From Plantago ovata (lineage: Eukaryota; Streptophyta; Magnoliopsida; Lamiales; Plantaginaceae), in the NCBI GenBank assembly GCA_028274465.1, contig CM051456.1:50273011-50337010 (forward strand): a stretch of 64,000 bases of DNA. The letters run 5' to 3'. Positions 44,590-56,352 of the stretch are shown here, one piece after another. How positions within the stretch are numbered: position 1 is the first letter of the stretch; the number at the start of each line of letters is the position of its first letter. The notes below the pieces were generated by a model that was given only the letters and a program-made list of their open reading frames with translations, did not search any database and was not told the origin of the DNA. The translations under genes and the position numbers were made by a program.

Positions 44590-45963
44590 TATGGTCAAAT
44601 CAAAGTCTTGTAACAGTAAGACCCAACAGATTAATCTTGGCTTAGAATCTTGTTTAGCTATTAAATGTCTTAAAGCAGCATGATCAGTGTGGACATTCAC
44701 AAGGTGTCCTAACAAATAAGACCTAAACTTTTGTAAAGCAAAGACAACAACTAAAAATTCTTTTTCAGTAGTTGTATAGTTAACTTGAGCTGAGTCTAGG
44801 GTCTTACTAACATAGTAAATCACACGATACTGCTTGTCTACCTTTTGGCATAACACCGCCCCTATAGCAAAATTTGAGGCATCACACATTATCTCGAAAG
44901 GAAGTTTCCAATTAGGTGGCAAAACTATAGGAGCAGTGATTAATCTTGCCTTAAGTGTGTTAAAGGCTTCTAAGCAATCTTTAGAAAAATGGAAAATCAC
45001 ATCTTTTGCAAGCAAGTTGCTTAATGGTTTTGCAATTTTCGAAAAATCTTTGATAAACCTCCTATGGAATCCTACATGACCAAGAAAAGACTGAAGTTCT
45101 TTGACACAAGTGGGTGGGGGGAGCTTCTCAAATATTTCTATCTTTGCCTTATCAACTTCGATCCCCCTTTCGGATACCACATGTCCTAGAACAATGCCTT
45201 CCCTAACCATGTAATGACTTTTCTCCCAACTTAGAGTTAAGTTGCATTCGATACAACTTTTGAGAACAAGATCTAATCTATGCAAGCATTCATCAAATGA
45301 ATCACCAAAAAGGGAAAAATCATCCATGAAAACCTCAACAAACTTAGTCACCATATCAGAAAAAACAGAAAGCATGCACCATTGAAAAGTGGCGGGGGCG
45401 TTACATAGCCCAAATGGCATTCTCCTGTAATCAAACGCTCCGAAAGGGCAAGTCAATGTCGTCTTCTCCTGATCCTCTGGCACAATCGGAATTTGATAGA
45501 AACCTGACAAGCCATTAAGGAAACAATAAAATTTCCGCCCCGCGATGCAGTTCAACATGTCATCGATAAATGGGAGAGGGAAGTGGTCTTTCTTTGTGGC
45601 AGCATTTAATCTCCTATAGTCAATGCACATCCGACAACCTGTGGTTTTCCTAACTGGCACTAGCTCTTCCTTCTCATTCTCTTCTACCGTAATCCCCGAT
45701 TTATTAGGCACAACGTGTACGGGGCTTACCCACCTACTATCAGGAATGGGATAGATCATATCGGCATCTAGCAACTTAATCACCTCCTTCTTCACGACTT
45801 CTTGCATGGCTGGGTTTATCCTACGTTGAGGTTGCCTAACGGGTTTGGCATCTTCTTTTAAAGTGATATTGTGCACACACCGTGTAGGGCTTATCCCCTT
45901 AATGTCACTAATTCCCCATCCTATGGCTGCAGAATTTTCCTTCAGGACTTGGACTAGCCTACC
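44590..45963 (-). pseudogene. Athila reverse transcriptase and RNase H
   Basis: A long minus-strand open stretch. RT blocks in order: [91 protein letters not shown], the catalytic [12 protein letters not shown] box and [20 protein letters not shown]. RNase H follows with [39 protein letters not shown] and [21 protein letters not shown]...CIDYRRLN and [10 protein letters not shown] are diagnostic of Athila. This is the enzyme source that the N-type elements lack. It follows the protease at 45964-46980 in the usual order. Confidence 0.95.
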
Positions 45964-46980
45964 TTATTCTATGCTAGATAGGTGTGAAGAAATTATTACA
46001 GGCTTTTTCTCATTTTCCCCTAAGTAAACATACTTAAGGTGCCCAGGAAGGGGTTTTAGTTCTAAGCTAGGCTCTTCTGGAAGTCGGTTATCCCCCTCTT
46101 CTTCCTCTATGGGTTCAAGTGCCTCTTCTCCGAATGGGATTGCGGGTGTGCTATCCATTATCTCGACTAGTTCCCTTGCTTCCTTAGACATGTAACACGA
46201 CTCCACCTGCATGGTTAGTGCCTCTTCAAAAGGTTCAATATTATCATGGCAATGGTCAAATTCAGAAATCACACAATCATAGCAATCAATAAACTTCAAT
46301 TCTTCTATAACTTCTTTATCGACTATACTACATCCTACCAATTCAATTTTCTCACCCATTACCTCCATGGTGATTTTCTTGCCTTGTAGTTCAAGGCATG
46401 TATTGGTAGTGGCCATGAATGGTCTTCCAAGCAGCACCACGTGTTCACGGACATGGCTCTTTCCTTCCTCGGCTGACTTCATCACTACGAAATCTGCAGG
46501 AATTATTAGTTTGTCTACCTTCACGAGGATATCCTCAATTATTCCCAAAGGACGTTTCACGCTTTGGTCTGCCATCTGTACAACCATCTCGGTTGGTTGC
46601 ATTTCCCCAAGGTCTAGGGCTTTGTATACTGAGTAGGGCATCAAGTTGATGCTAGCTCCTAAGTCGAGCATAACTTTGGTGGACCGCCCATTCCCCATGG
46701 TAATATCTATGATGAAGCTCCCTGGGTCTCTTTGCTTCGCGGGAAGCCCCGCTATAGAATTCACTGTCTCCATACCGGTCGCGTCTCCCCCTAGTGCAAT
46801 CCTTTTGTTGCTCTTCACCTCCCGAAAGAACTTCGTATAGGCTGGAACATTCTGGATGAGCTCCAATAGAGGAACATTAACTTCGACTTTAGAGAAGCGC
46901 TTGAATAGAGGTGACTCCTGTATATCTTTCTTGGCTGGCTTGATCCTACCAGAGAATGGCATGTGAGGTTTCGGGGGCAC
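45964..46980 (-). pseudogene. Athila R-type protease and linker to RT
   Basis: Minus-strand translation has SPLFKRFSKVEVNVPLLELI and QNVPAYTKFFREVKSNKR, then the retropepsin with LDLGASINLMPYSVYKAL, VVQMADQSVKRPLGIIEDIL and EHVVLLGRPFMATTNTCLE. DLGASINLMP is the usual Athila form of the protease active-site motif. An acidic linker (EPIEEEEGDNRLPEEPSLEL) leads to LKYVYLGENEKKPVIISS, which normally precedes RT. Same element as gag 46985-48512. Confidence 0.92.
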
Positions 46981-46984
46981 ATAA

Positions 46985-48512
46985 GGTTGGGAGACATAAG
47001 GTTGGGAGACTTATGAAGTCCCTCCTCGATATTTGGTGTGTCCCCCTTCTCCCCATCGTTGTCGCCGTCTTCAGATGTGCGGGGTGCATTGTCTTGCACT
47101 TGAGGGTCTGTTGAACCTGCACCAACTTCATTCTCCTTGCTTGTCCCTGCATTGTTAGTCACAGTAGATTTAACATGTTTAAGATGTACAAAATTAGGGA
47201 TTTTTGTTACCTTCCCACTACGGAGGAGTAGGTTTACTTCCTCGAACTCAGGGACCTCGGTGGTAACTGCCGGAACGGGCTCTGCATCATGAAGATTATT
47301 GACGACGGGTGAAATCAGGGAGCTGGGGTCGTCCAACTCCCTGGTAGTACGTGGCGGACCACCCCCCACGCCCGGCGGACCGCCTGGGGTGGCCAGTGGG
47401 GGGCCTCCCGCACTGCATCTGTGCGGCGGACCGCCCCCCACGCCCGGCGGTGCGTCGGGTAGTGGCAGGGGGCACGCCTGCCTACTGCTTGTGGGGGGCG
47501 CACCGCCCCCCACACCAGGCGGACCGCCCCTCACGTCTAGTGGGGCGTCCCCTGGATTTTGGTCTCCGAACTCTTGTGTATTGATTTCTTCTAACTTTTC
47601 ACACTTTAACAAACTGACTTTCTCCATTAGTCGCTCAGTTACTGCTACCCCCTCAAAAACATGTGTTATACGGATGTTCTGTTCAACTTGTCTTGCATGT
47701 GCGATTTCAAATACACTCTCAGTGGCTTTAATTCCTGCATAAATTGCAAGTTCATTCTCCTCACTAATATCATCTTCTCGAAACTCCTCAGATAAGCTTT
47801 CAGTTCCACCTCGGTCTAGCCTCTCACTGGCGATGTGACTTGGTGTTAGTCTCTCAGACTGCGCGGATCCTCTGGCGTACTTACGAAAGACTTTTTTTGC
47901 CTCTTCAACCGTGAAATCTTCCAAACCTCCGCACAACCCATCCAATCTAAGACTAACCTCATCGTGTAACCCACCAACAAAATGCCAAATCAACTCCCCA
48001 TCATCGAAACGGTGATGGGGGCACTCTCGTTTATACTTCTCAAACCGATCTTAGGTGTCACAAAACCGCTCATCTTCTCCTTGCTTGAAGTGTTCAATCC
48101 TTCCTCGCAAGGCCATTTTCTCTTGGTAGGGCATAAATCGCACCAAGAACTCCTCCACTACTTGGTCCCAAGTCCTCAGTGATCCCTGTGCCAACCTTGT
48201 AATCCAAAGCCTCGGTTCATACCCCAAGGCGAAAGAAAATAATTTCCTGCATACTTGGTCCTCTGTAAACCCCTTAGCTGGAATTCGGGCTATTTCCTCC
48301 TCATAGGACCGAATAAAACGCAGTGGATTCATCCTTGCTCCTTCCTCAAACCTTGGTATGTTCCTTACCACGGAACTTGTCACCTCATACCCCGTTAGCT
48401 CATCCTCCAAGTATATAGCTGATCCTCTCTTAACCTGCGAAAATTGTGGGGTCATGCGAGCCCTCATGGATGTCATACCTGGATATCTGGGAAAGTAGTA
48501 ACTCACAACCAA
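46985..48512 (-). pseudogene. Athila R-type gag with in-frame GC-palindrome expansion
   Basis: The minus strand begins MVVSYYFPRYPGMTSMRARM. Gag core: PLRFIRSYEEEIARIPAKGF, FSFALGYEPRLWITRLAQGS, LRTWDQVVEEFLVRFMPYQE, then the region LIWHFVGGLHDEVSLRLDG. A Leu/Glu-rich stretch ends in VSLLKCEKLEEI. It is followed by a Gly/Pro segment (47345-47550; repeats such as GGPPGVGGG) that is the coding form of the GGCGGACCGCC palindrome, then RELDDPSS and the linker to protease. The homologue at 51807-53408 has a much shorter segment at the same place. Broken in a few places. Confidence 0.88.
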
Positions 48513-48636
48513 AAATCAGTCCTGTTAGCTCTGACCAAAATTTGGAACTCAACTTCTAAACTAGACAACTAAGATTACTTATCCTGGAAATTGAAACTGA
48601 AAATATAAACAAGCTAAAGAGTAAAAAGGAGTAATA

Positions 48637-48655
48637 GTCCCCGGCAGCGGCGCCA
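48637..48655 (-). other. Athila primer-binding site
   Basis: Minus strand TGGCGCCGCTGCCGGGGAC, four bases from the LTR end at 48659. Confidence 0.88.
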
Positions 48656-48658
48656 ATT

Positions 48659-49954
48659 TGATGAACGAGATTGTCAGACTCGAACAATCAAATAAATTTG
48701 TTTTAGCCAAAGGGCAACTCACAACTACACAAAACACGTAGTGCAGAGGTAAGATGACCTCGAGTGTCGAGTTCTAGGGACTTAACAAGCTTTAACTACA
48801 ATAACTACTATATAAATTCAGAACACAAATTCAACTTAGCTTAACTTAACAATATATGATGAGAGCTGGTGATAGTATGCTCATTCTAAGCATCAAGTTC
48901 TAATTATGCATGAAAGTGCAACCCGTACTGCCTTAAAAGTAATTTGAATTAACAAAAACCAAAGACAGATTTGTAGACGTGTATTTTGAAAGCTTCCTAT
49001 CGATACTAATACTTGGCTAAGGTTGTCAGTCGTAGTTCAAGCAGTACTTGATAATTATAATTATTGAATCGATGATCTTGAATTGTCCAAGTGTTTCTAA
49101 CACTTTCATACGAAGATATTGGCTTAGTCGGATCAAAGAATCGAATTAAGATAATTAAACAAGTAAAAGACTCAAAAACTCAATCATGCATAATATGAAC
49201 CCTAGCTACGAATTTACATACTATCACCAACTAGATGCTTAGCTACTCATATCAATAACGCAATCAACAATCATAATCAAAGCAATAATGAATGAAAACA
49301 TGTTGAATGAAAGATAAAATAGCAGAAATTGTGAGATACAAAGTTACCACCAAAGGTTGTCAATCTCCGGTGAATTGCTAAATTCACAAAGATCTAGCAA
49401 GGTGAGATCAATTGATGTCCAAATCTCTACTCTAGCTCCAAAATCGATAAGAAACAATGGTTCTAAGAGAAAATATACCTAGAACAAGCTCTAGGGTTTA
49501 TGTCTGCAAAATTATGATGAAGGATATGAAAATTCGCAGCTTTTTAAAATATATATAGTTGTGTCGGACCGGCCCCGGCGGACCGCCGGACACCCGACGG
49601 ACCGCCCGGTACGCGGCGGTGCGCCTGGTACGGGCAGAGAGTTGCCCGTGCCATTTTCTTCATTCGGATCTTCGATTTCTGCCCTTGGCACTGGTTTGAA
49701 CGCCGAAACTTAGTCTTTTGGCCGGGAAACTCGTCCCGGTACTCCTTGACACACCACTGGTGATCTCGTTGCACCTAAACATCATTGTTTCGCCATGATT
49801 TATATCCAAAAGCGCGATTTTCACCTAAAACCTGAAAATAACAAAAGAAATGGAAACGTGACACTATTCTAACAAAATGCACTAAAATGCATGCAAGAGG
49901 ATAACTAAATTGGTGAAAAAGACCCGAATGATAGTGTAAAAAACACTGTCATCA
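48659..49954 (-). repeat. 5' LTR of the R-type Athila element
   Basis: The minus strand starts TGATGACAGTGTTTTTTACA at 49954 and ends GTTCATCA at 48659; 1296 bp. GC array at 49560-49660 with GGCGGACCGCC cores directly upstream of a CAACTATATATATTTT TATA region (minus strand). Different U3 from the LTRs at 50418 and 54957, so a separate subfamily. Confidence 0.9.
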
Positions 49955-50417
49955 CCGGCCTCGAGCCCACATCAGGGAGGGATGCTGCACTCCCCATTCC
50001 CAAGCGACGGCCCTTCTCGTTTGGAGGATTCACCTCGAGGAAAATGACATTCATTTCCTCAATAGTGAGATCCTGATCACGAATCCTATGCTCGTAGGCC
50101 GTCTGAAATGATAAATCAATAGTGTAAGGTGTTAGTTATGTTGTTAGTTAGTTACAAAATCATCAATATTTAATAAACACATGTATTGTTGAACTCACCG
50201 CAACTGTTCTGGCTTCATCACACAAACAACCTCCGTACTTGCCCTTCTGAGATCTTGAGGACAAGGTGAAGAGGAGATTATCCTTCTCCTTCAACTGAAT
50301 GACACATGAAAATATCATATACTTAGTTTCAAAGTTCGAAGTACATAACAAGTATAAGAATGATGATAAAATGAAAAGTTAATACACTTACCTTCTACCT
50401 CATATGTGTTGTAGCGA
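49955..50417 (-). pseudogene. Spliced gene fragment, En/Spm-type transposase-like
   Basis: The only non-LTR stretch between two Athila elements. The minus strand has three exon pieces: 50417-50392, 50294-50199 and 50102-49955. They are separated by introns of 97 bp (50391-50295, GTAAGT...TTCAG) and 96 bp (50198-50103, GTGAGT...TTCAG), both with canonical borders and phase 0. The middle and last exons join in frame: KEKDNLLFTLSSRSQKGKYG, GCLCDEARTVA, then TAYEHRIRDQDLTIEEMNVI and FLEVNPPNEKGRRLGMGSAA. The ..PPNEKGRRLGMGS block recalls the C-terminal part of plant Ptta/En/Spm transposase (Transposase_24) proteins; a host gene fragment is the alternative. The first exon piece has a stop close to its end. 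Truncated at both ends by the flanking LTRs. Confidence 0.5.
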
Positions 50418-51608
50418 TGATGAATATGTATTTTACACTTTCATTTGAGTCTTTTTCACCTATTTTAGCTATCCTCTATGTTAATTTAGCTATATTGTAG
50501 AGCATTTTATTAGAATAGTGTACCGTTTCCCTTTAGTTTATATTTTACAGGTTTTGGTTGAAAAAACGAGGTTTCCGGACAATTATATTGAAGTAGACAA
50601 GGAATTGGTGTTCCAGAAGCCTAATTGGAGTATCTGAAAGATTCCGGATAGGATTTGAAGTCTAGAGGTCGAGTATGAAGGCTAAAAGGTCACTAGAAGG
50701 CAGAAACCGAGTCCGAAAAGGGGAAGAAATCCAAAAACGCGTCAAAAACGCGTTTTGGGCCGAAAAACACTCCCGGGCGAGTCGCCCGGGACGTGGGGCG
50801 AATCGCCTCACACCAGGCGAATCGCCCGGTGTGTGGGGCCCTTCGCCCCACACAATTCGAATGCCTATATATAGTTGCTCAGTTTTCTCCGTTTTTCATA
50901 CTTTTCCAGACCTTTTCTCTCACCTTTCTCAGTAGTTTTAGGTAGGAATTCTCCAGAGCCTGTTCTGGGGGTTCTTAGCTTAGGAGATACTTTTTCTTAG
51001 CAGTTTGGAGCTTGTAAGAACGCGATTCTTCGGAGATTGACAACCTTCGGTAACATTGTATCTTATAGTTTTTCTATTTATATTTATATATCTTTCATTA
51101 TGTTTTCATTCATTCGTGGTATGATTTCTGTTGATTGCATGACAACTATGAGTAGCTAAACTTCTCGTTGGTGATAGTATGTGAATTCTTAGCGAAGGGT
51201 TAATAATTATGCTAATGGCTATATCGCGCATTATACTTTGAGTTATTGTTTTATTTCTTTGATCTATCTAAAACCTCTATCTTCGTAGTGTTGAATAATT
51301 ACGGAACACAATTGAACAATTAGATCTCCATGCAAGACCGAGAAATTTATGCATGATTATTAGCCTGTTATGCTTTGAAGGACCATACTATCACCAATCT
51401 CCATTATCTGTTAAGAAAAACCTCTGCTAAGTCGTCTGTTGATTTTATATTCTTAAGTTAGATTAGATAAAGCTAGTTATAGTCCTTATAGATCGACACT
51501 CGAGGTTATTCTACTGCTACACTACGGTTTTCGTTGTAGTTGTGAATTGCCTTTGGCTAAATACAAATTTATTTGATTAATTGGAACTCGACAATCCAAC
51601 GTTCATCA
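50418..51608 (+). repeat. 5' LTR of an R-type Athila element
   Basis: TGATGAATATGTATTTTACA to ACGTTCATCA, 1191 bp. GC palindrome array at 50772-50855 and TATATATAG at about 50866. Only one unit of the ATCTTCGTAGTG tandem repeat. Very close to the LTR at 54957-56206. Candidate target duplication AGCGA at 50413-50417. Confidence 0.92.
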
Positions 51609-51611
51609 AAT

Positions 51612-51630
51612 TGGCGCCATTCCCGGGGAC
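51612..51630 (+). other. Athila primer-binding site variant
   Basis: TGGCGCCATTCCCGGGGAC, three bases after the LTR end; the same variant follows the LTR at 56206. The 170 bp leader after it is T-rich and non-coding. Confidence 0.85.
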
Positions 51631-51806
51631 TATACTCCTTTTTTCTGTTTAAACTTTTTTATATTTTCAGCATTCAATTCCTAGTTCTAGTAGTTTTAGT
51701 TTTCCTATTTAATCTCTCTCTGATACGCCTTTCCTAGTCTTAGTAGTATTCGATTTCTAGAAATTTTTTTGAACTTCGAGATTTCTAACGAGGCTAATTT
51801 TCAGTT

Positions 51807-53408
51807 TTGAGTTACTCCTGTTCCAGACTTCCAGGTATGACGACCTTAAAAGCTCGCTTGACACCTACGTTCTCGCAAGTCAAGAAAGGGTCAGCTATAT
51901 ACTTGGAAGAAGAGTTATCGGGGTATGAGGTAACAAGTTCTATAGTGAGAAGGATACCGAGGTTCGAAGATGGAGTGGGGATGAATCCGTTAAGCTTCAT
52001 CAGGTCCAATGAAGAGGAAATAGCAAAAGTTCCAGCAAAAGGGTTCACCGAGGATCAATTATGCAGGAAATTATTTCCTTTTGCTTTGGGATATGAACCG
52101 AGGATTTGGATAGCAAGGTTAGCACCAGGATCACTGAGGACCTGGAGCCAAGTAGTAGAGGAGTTCTTGGCACGTTTCATGCCTTACCATGAGACGATTG
52201 CACTGCGGAATCGGATCGAACACTTCAACCAAGGAGAATACGAGCGGTTCTGTGACACCTATGAACCTTTTGAGCTGTATAAATGTGAGTGCCCCCACCA
52301 CCGTTTCAACGACGGGGAGCTGATTTGGTTTTTTGTTTGTGGACTACGTGATGATGTTAGGCTTCAAGTGGATGGGATGTGTGGAGGTTTAGAAGAATGT
52401 ACAGTTGAAGAGGCAGAGAAGGTCTTTCAAAAGTACGCCAATGGATCTGCACAATCCGAGAAGGTAATGACGAGTCAAGTCACCAACATATATTCAAATT
52501 GGGGCGAAATTGACGGCTTATACGAAGGATATTCTGAAGACGAAGATATCAGTGAAGAGGAGGAACTTGCGTTTTACACAGGGATTAAAGCCATTGAGAG
52601 TGTCTTCGAGATAGCACACGCAGGGCAAGCTGAAAACAATCTTCGCATCGAAAAGGCTTTTGAAGCAGTCGAAGTAACTGAGCAACTTATCAAGGAGCTT
52701 AGCCTGCTAAAGTGTGAAAAGTGCGGAAAAGCAGTCAAAGACGCCCCCCTAGAAGTGGGGGGCGAACCGCCCAATGAGGGGGACGAATTGCCCCCCAACT
52801 CGAGGGAATTGGACGACCCTAGTTCCCCCGATGTGGCACCTGAAACTGATCCCGAGCCACTTCCAGCTGTTACTACCGAGGAAAATGAGTGCGAAGAGGT
52901 GAATCTACTATTCCGTGGAGGCAAGATGACCAAAATTCCTAACTTCGTGTGTCCTAAACGGGTTGAATCTACTGGGACTGAAGATGCAGGACCAAGCACA
53001 GAACAAGAGGCTAGTGGAAGTTCCAAAGAACCTCAAGAAATTCTAGGAGAGAATGATGAACCAAGACCATCTGCGGAAGACATAGGTGATGATGAAGTCG
53101 AGGTAGGAACTCCTACGCCAGGGGAACTTCACAAATCTTCTAATCCATATGTGCCTCCAAAGCCACATGTACCATTCCCAAGTCGGATGAAGCCAGCCAA
53201 GAAGGATATTCGAGAGTCACCCCTATTCCAACGCCTCTCAAAAGTGGAAGTCAATGTACCTCTCTTGGAGTTAATCCAAAACATTCCAGCTTATACGAAA
53301 TTCTTTCGTGAAATCAAGAATAAAAGGGTTACTTCAGGAAAGGAAGTGAATGGGGTTGAAACGGTCAACTCAATTGCAGGATTGCCCGTGAAGAAAAAGG
53401 ATCCTTGA
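51807..53408 (+). CDS. Athila R-type gag
   Basis: Open frame of 533 codons starting MSYSCSRLPGMTTLKARLTP, colinear with the minus-strand gag at 46985-48512. Core blocks: PLSFIRSNEEEIAKVPAKGF, FPFALGYEPRIWIARLAPGS, LRTWSQVVEEFLARFMPYHE, CECPHHRFNDGELIWFFVCG. Then a Glu-rich region with ECTVEEAEKVFQKYANGSAQ and SLLKCEKCGKAV, a short Gly/Pro/Glu segment encoded by GC palindromes at 52745-52795, RELDDPSS, and an acidic linker to VPLLELIQNIPAYTKFFREI at the protease boundary. It encodes the particle protein of the R-type element. The frame is open over its length, but the element as a whole is not intact. Confidence 0.9.
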   Translation: MSYSCSRLPGMTTLKARLTPTFSQVKKGSAIYLEEELSGYEVTSSIVRRIPRFEDGVGMNPLSFIRSNEEEIAKVPAKGFTEDQLCRKLFPFALGYEPRIWIARLAPGSLRTWSQVVEEFLARFMPYHETIALRNRIEHFNQGEYERFCDTYEPFELYKCECPHHRFNDGELIWFFVCGLRDDVRLQVDGMCGGLEECTVEEAEKVFQKYANGSAQSEKVMTSQVTNIYSNWGEIDGLYEGYSEDEDISEEEELAFYTGIKAIESVFEIAHAGQAENNLRIEKAFEAVEVTEQLIKELSLLKCEKCGKAVKDAPLEVGGEPPNEGDELPPNSRELDDPSSPDVAPETDPEPLPAVTTEENECEEVNLLFRGGKMTKIPNFVCPKRVESTGTEDAGPSTEQEASGSSKEPQEILGENDEPRPSAEDIGDDEVEVGTPTPGELHKSSNPYVPPKPHVPFPSRMKPAKKDIRESPLFQRLSKVEVNVPLLELIQNIPAYTKFFREIKNKRVTSGKEVNGVETVNSIAGLPVKKKDP

Positions 53409-53958
53409 AGTTTCATCATCGACATCGCCTTAGGGAATGGACGAACTACGAAGGCAATGCTTGACTTAGGTTCTAGCATTAACTTAATGCCCTATTCGGT
53501 ATACAAGGCCCTGGATCTCGGAGAATTGACACCAACTGATATGGTCGTCCAAATGGCGGACCAAAGTGTGAAGAGGCCGGTCAGGATAATAGAGTACATC
53601 CTTGTGAAGGTGGACAAATTGATAATCCCAGCTGATTTTGTAGTAATGAAGTCTGCAGACGAGGGGAAGAGCCATATTCGGGAGCACGTAGTACTACTTG
53701 GGAGACCATTCATGGCGACGACCAACACATGCCTTGAACTTAAGGGCAAGAAAATAACCATGGAGGTAATGGAGAGTTGGTAGGATGTAGCATTGGAGAT
53801 AAGGAAGTCACGAAAGAGTTAAATTTTGTCGATTGCTATGATTCCGTGATTTCCGAATTTCATCATTGCCATGATAATCGTGAACCACTTGAGGAGGCAC
53901 TAACCGTGCAAACTGAGACGCGCTACATGACCGAGAAGCAAGGAAGCTAGTTGAAATA
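53409..53958 (+). pseudogene. Athila R-type protease and linker
   Basis: Contains AMLDLGSSINLMPYSVYKAL, VVQMADQSVKRPVRIIEYIL and REHVVLLGRPFMATTNTCLE, the retropepsin of the R-type family with its DLG active-site form, then an acidic linker. Directly follows gag and precedes RT. Broken. Confidence 0.88.
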
Positions 53959-54956
53959 ATGGATAGCACCCCAGAAATTCCCGCAGGAGAGGAGGTACTT
54001 GAACCTTTAGATGAAAAAGAGGAAGAAAGTAGATTTCCTGAAGAGCCTAGCTTAGAATTGAAACCACTTCCGGCGCACCTCAAGTATGTGTACTTCGGAG
54101 AAAATCAGAAGAAGCCCGTAATTGTCTCCTCACATCTCTCCAACGATGAAGAAAGTATGCTGATTGAAGTATTGAAAGAAAATTCTGCAGCTATAGGATG
54201 GGGGATTAGTGATATCAAGGGAATTACCCCTACACGGTGTGTGCACAACATCACTCTAGAACAAGATGCCAAACCCGTTAGGCAACCTCAGCAAAGGATA
54301 AATCCGGCCATGCAAGAGGTGGTAAAGAAAGAAGTGATCAAGTTGCTAGATGCCGATATGATTTACCCCATTCCTATTAGTCGATGGGTGAACCCGGTAC
54401 ATGTAGTTCCTAAAAAATCAGGAGTCACAGTGGAAGAGAATGAGAAGGGAGAATTGGTACCGGTTAGGAAGACCACTGGATGGCGGATGTGCATTGACTA
54501 TAGAAGATTAAATGCCGCCACTAAGAAAGACCACTTCACTTTACCATTTATAGATGACATGCTAAACCGCGTTGCGGGGCGGAAATTCTATTGTTTTCTT
54601 AATGGTTTATCAGGTTTCTACCAGATTCCAATTGCACCGGAGGATCAGGAGAAGACGACATTCACTTACCCATTCGGAACATTTGCCTATAGGAGGATGC
54701 CATTTGGACTATGCAACGCTCCCGCCACTTTTCAAAGGTGCATGCTTTCTGTTTTCTCTGACATGGTAACTAAGTTTGTTGAAGTTTTCATGGATGGTTT
54801 TTCCCTTTTTGGTGATTCGTTTGATGAATGCTTGCAAAGATTAGATCTTGTTTTGAAAAGGTGCATTGAATGCAATTTGACCTTAAGCTGGGAGAAGAGT
54901 CATTACATGGTTAGAGAAGGCATTGTTCTAGGGCATGTAGTTTCTGAAAGAGGTAT
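53959..54956 (+). pseudogene. Athila reverse transcriptase, N-terminal and catalytic part
   Basis: Starts in the acidic linker (PLDEKEEESRFPEEPSLELK), then [80 protein letters not shown], the finger/palm box VEVFMDGFSLFGD and [20 protein letters not shown]. Same protein as 44590-45963. An Athila-type LTR inserted at 54957 follows immediately; the rest of pol is not in the window. Confidence 0.92.
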
Positions 54957-56206
54957 TGATGAATGTGTATTTTACAATTTCATTTGAGTCTTTTTCACCT
55001 ATTTTAGCTATCCTCTATGTTAATTTAGCTATATTTTAGTGCATTTTATTAGAATAGTGTCACGTTTCCCTTTAGTTTTTATTTTACAGGTTTTGGTTGA
55101 AAAACGAGGTTTTCCGGGCAATTATATTGAAGTAGACAAGGAATTGGTGTTCCAGAAGCCTAATTGGAGTATCTGAAAGATTTCAGATAGGATTTGAAGT
55201 CTAGGGGTCGAGTCTGAAGGCTAAAAGGTCACAAGAAGGCAGAAACCGAGTCTGAAAAGGGGAAGAAATCCAAAAACGCGTTTTGGGCCGAAAAACACTC
55301 CCGGGCGAGTCGCCCGGGATGTGGGGCGAATCGCCCCACACCAGGCGAATCGCCCGTTGTGTGGGAGCCTTCGCCCCACACAATTCGAATGCCTATATAT
55401 ATGAGCTCAGTTTTCTCTGTTTTTCATACTTTTCCAGACCTTTTCTCTCACCTTTCTCTGTAGTTTTTGGTAGGAATTCTCCAGAGCCTGTTCTGGGGGT
55501 TCTTAGCTTAGGAGATACTTTTTCTTAGCTTTTTGGAGCTTGTAAGATCGCGATTCTTCGGAGATTGACAACCTTCGGTAACATTGTATCTTACAGTTTT
55601 TCTATTTATATTTATATATCTTTCATCATGTTTTCATTCATTCGTGGTATGATTTCTGTTGATTGCATGACATCTATGAGTAGCTAAACTTCTCGTTGGT
55701 GATAGTATGTGATTTCTTAGCGAAGGGTTAATAATTATGCTAATGGCTATATCGCGCATTATACTCTGAGTTATTGCTTTATTTCTTTGATCTATCTAAA
55801 ATCTCTATATTCGTAGTGTTGAATAATTACGGAACACAATTGGACAATTCATTGATCTTTGGTCTATCTAAATCTATATCTTCGTAGTGTTGAATAATTA
55901 CAACTGGACAATTCATAGATCAAAGATCTCCATGCAAAACCGAAGAATTTACGCATGATTATTAACCTGTTATGCTTTGAATGACCATACTATCAATCTC
56001 CATTATCTGTTAAGAAAAACTTTTGCTAAGTCGTCTGCTGTTTTATATTCTTAAGTTAGATTAGATAAAGCTAGTTATAGTCCTTAGAGATCGACACTCG
56101 AGGTTATTCTACTGCTACACTACGGTTTTCGTTGTAGTTGTGAATTGCCTTTGGCTAAATACAAATTTATTTGATTAATTGGAACTCGACAATCCAACGT
56201 TCATCA
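54957..56206 (+). repeat. Athila-type LTR between R-type RT and N-type gag
   Basis: TGATGAATGTGTATTTTACA to ACGTTCATCA, 1250 bp. GC palindromes at 55300-55382 and a TATATATA box at about 55395. On its left is RT sequence without a polypurine tract; on its right is a primer-binding site and N-type gag. It is therefore best read as the 5' LTR of the following element, inserted in RT with candidate target duplication GGTAT (54952-54956). Close to 50418-51608. Confidence 0.9.
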
Positions 56207-56209
56207 AAT

Positions 56210-56228
56210 TGGCGCCATTCCCGGGGAC
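56210..56228 (+). other. Athila primer-binding site variant
   Basis: TGGCGCCATTCCCGGGGAC, the same variant as at 51612-51630. Confidence 0.85.
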
Positions 56229-56352
56229 TATACTCCTTTTTTCTGTTTAACTTTTTTATATTTTCAGCATTCAATTCCTAGTTCTAGTAATTTTTAGTTT
56301 TCCTTTTTAATCTCTCTCTGATACTGCTTTCCTAGTTTGTTACAGATAGTGT

